Source of the DNA: Candidatus Saccharimonadota bacterium | GTDB taxonomy: Bacteria > Patescibacteriota > Saccharimonadia > Saccharimonadales > Saccharimonadaceae | NCBI GenBank assembly: GCA_002861585.1 | Contig: PJQJ01000028.1 | Span: 30,876 to 37,705, forward strand | Length of the DNA: 6,830 nt | Direction of reading: 5' to 3' | Part shown: positions 5,694 to 6,830 of the stretch, one piece after another | Position numbering within the stretch: position 1 is the stretch's first letter | Layout of the letters: every line of letters begins with the position of its first letter | Program-made: the position numbers and the translations under genes | The notes under the pieces: model-generated | The model's input: the letters and a program-made list of their open reading frames with translations, nothing else | What the model was told of the DNA's origin: nothing | Databases searched by the model: none

Positions 5694-6830
5694 TTGAAAC
5701 ATACAGTATCAGAGGTACAACTAAAGAATGGCGTTCGCGGACTACTTATCGATGTTCCCGGCGCCAGCGTTATGAGTTACCTCATTCAATTTCGTGCCGG
5801 TAATCGCTACGTCAAGTCAGATGATATCTACGAGACAGCGCACATCATGGAGCACATGGCTTTTGGCGCCAACGCTAAATTTGCGTCGGCGAATGATTTT
5901 AGCGCAGAGTTCGAGCAAAACGGCGCTTATCATAATGCCAGCACCGGCGATATTGGTATGATCTACATGGCCGACTGCGCAGAGATAGAGTGGGAGCGAA
6001 TTCTTAACCTGCAAAAAATAGCCATCACCACGCCTAAGTTTCAACAGAACGAGCTCGAAGCCGAATCAGGTAATGTTCAAGAGGAGCTAACGGGTCTTCT
6101 GAGCAATCATTCTCGTGCCCTCTGGCTCCGTGTCGGAAAAGCTGTTGGTGATCCCGTTATGCTCGATAATGACCGGCTTAAGACAATTGCCAATATTACC
6201 GTTGACGACATTGCCGAGCATTACAAGCGAACGCATACGCTTAACAATATGCGATTTGTCATTGCTGGACCATTGAAGGGACGAAAGCGAAAAACGTTAG
6301 AGATGCTTGAGGGGTGGCGTTTGCCAAAGGGCGAACGGCTTGACGTTCCTCAGGATGCTCTGTATCGATCTGATCCAGTCTTGGTGCCTCGTAAGGAAGT
6401 GCCAAACCTTATCTTTGGTTTTGGAATGTTTTTAAACGAGCGAATTGATGATGGTGATCTTGACGCTATGGCAGCGCTAAACCATATCCTTACCGGAACG
6501 TTGCACTCCCGAATCCTTGGTCAAGCGCGTCAACGCGGACTTGTTTATGGTATGTGGTCTGATACATCCGCGTATGATTACATGAGTGAATGGTCATTTG
6601 GTGGACAAGTAAGCCTCGCAAAAGCCGAGAAACTCTTTGACATTATTGTCGATGAGCTGCGCCGTGTGCTTGATGGAAAGTTATCCGCAAAAGAGGTTGA
6701 GGCGGCTCAGCAGTACGCACTTGGCAAACATCAGATGGCTTGCCAAACGGTCGCGCAGATTGCCCATTGGTACTCTGGTCGCTATTTCTTTGACGAGCAG
6801 ATCGATAATTTCGATTACCGTCCACGCGCA
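5694..6830 (+). CDS. M16-family zinc metallopeptidase (processing-peptidase-like), 3'-truncated
   Basis: This belongs to the pitrilysin/mitochondrial-processing-peptidase clan, whose clamshell-shaped members cut peptides or signal sequences. 379 codons are visible with no stop before the window edge; single-unit M16B proteins usually run to about 410-440 residues, so only the end is missing. The inverted zinc motif is intact: H50-I-M-E53-H54, with E131 exactly 76 residues beyond H54, the spacing expected for the third ligand, so it should be catalytic. The N-terminal strand VQLKNGVRGLLID (8-20) and the second-domain stretch RGLVYGMWS (281-289, with R279 and Y285 as a possible R/Y pair) also fit. 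There is no signal peptide or membrane segment, suggesting a cytoplasmic enzyme. The start is TTG. It follows secA closely, so a role with exported proteins or peptide clearance is possible but unproven. M16 genes often come in tandem pairs, so a second copy may follow. Confidence 0.93.
   Translation, partial: MKHTVSEVQLKNGVRGLLIDVPGASVMSYLIQFRAGNRYVKSDDIYETAHIMEHMAFGANAKFASANDFSAEFEQNGAYHNASTGDIGMIYMADCAEIEWERILNLQKIAITTPKFQQNELEAESGNVQEELTGLLSNHSRALWLRVGKAVGDPVMLDNDRLKTIANITVDDIAEHYKRTHTLNNMRFVIAGPLKGRKRKTLEMLEGWRLPKGERLDVPQDALYRSDPVLVPRKEVPNLIFGFGMFLNERIDDGDLDAMAALNHILTGTLHSRILGQARQRGLVYGMWSDTSAYDYMSEWSFGGQVSLAKAEKLFDIIVDELRRVLDGKLSAKEVEAAQQYALGKHQMACQTVAQIAHWYSGRYFFDEQIDNFDYRPRA

Noticed and set aside
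5772..5774. ATG as start of the M16 peptidase
   Set aside because: It would cut off the conserved N-terminal strand and has no Shine-Dalgarno, whereas TTG at 5694 has AAGGAG six bases upstream.
5817..6044. Minus-strand frame opposite the peptidase zinc-site region
   Set aside because: The plus-strand frame carries an exactly spaced zinc motif and continuous M16 similarity; the opposite frame has no recognisable feature.
1..6830. Recoded UGA (glycine, as in Gracilibacteria/SR1)
   Set aside because: No in-frame TGA occurs in any gene and the visible genes end in TAA, so nothing calls for recoding.
1..6830. CRISPR array, insertion sequence or other mobile element
   Set aside because: There are no spaced repeats, terminal inverted repeats, transposase or integrase frames, and gaps between genes are all short.

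Overview
The window is a gene-dense stretch with everything on the plus strand: a truncated ABC-transporter permease (MacB/FtsX type), serS, hpf (ribosome hibernation factor), secA, and a truncated M16-family zinc peptidase. The three visible stop codons are all TAA, and no in-frame TGA occurs in the genes, so the standard bacterial code fits. I see no tRNA, rRNA, CRISPR array, insertion sequence or prophage signal. The longest gene-free stretch is about 110 bases (hpf-secA).

Organism: the divergent SerRS active-site blocks (THTADYMTDYQSRR and HTNDATAFALGR), the extra acidic/basic insert in SecA before its TYGTNNEFGFDYLRDNM block, the compact layout and a TTG start with a strong Shine-Dalgarno all suggest a Patescibacteria/CPR genome, most likely Saccharibacteria (TM7). 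This is recognition from memory of family sequences, not a search result, and is held at moderate confidence.

Layout: 1-1097 is the C-terminal part of a MacB-like permease, whose ATPase partner is presumably upstream. A 51-base gap with a weak -10-like element and a Shine-Dalgarno leads to serS (1149-2450). The serS-hpf gap holds an extended -10 promoter, then a perfect 11-bp inverted repeat, then a purine-rich Shine-Dalgarno in front of hpf (best start 2542). The hpf-secA gap holds a sigma-70-like promoter (TTTTCA, 17 bp, TATACT) for secA (3054-5654). Thirty-nine bases later a TTG-initiated M16 peptidase begins at 5694 and runs off the end; it is probably cotranscribed with secA.

How they fit together: this is mostly housekeeping. 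SerRS charges tRNA-Ser, HPF parks idle ribosomes, SecA drives protein export and the peptidase may act on peptides. I found no clear undescribed multi-gene system. The most notable signal is regulatory: the leader of hpf, where promoter, a strong upstream Shine-Dalgarno with TTG, the 11-bp hairpin and the downstream ATG are packed so that promoter choice could decide which start is used. Secondary points are a SecA without the usual C-terminal zinc motif and the divergent SerRS pocket.
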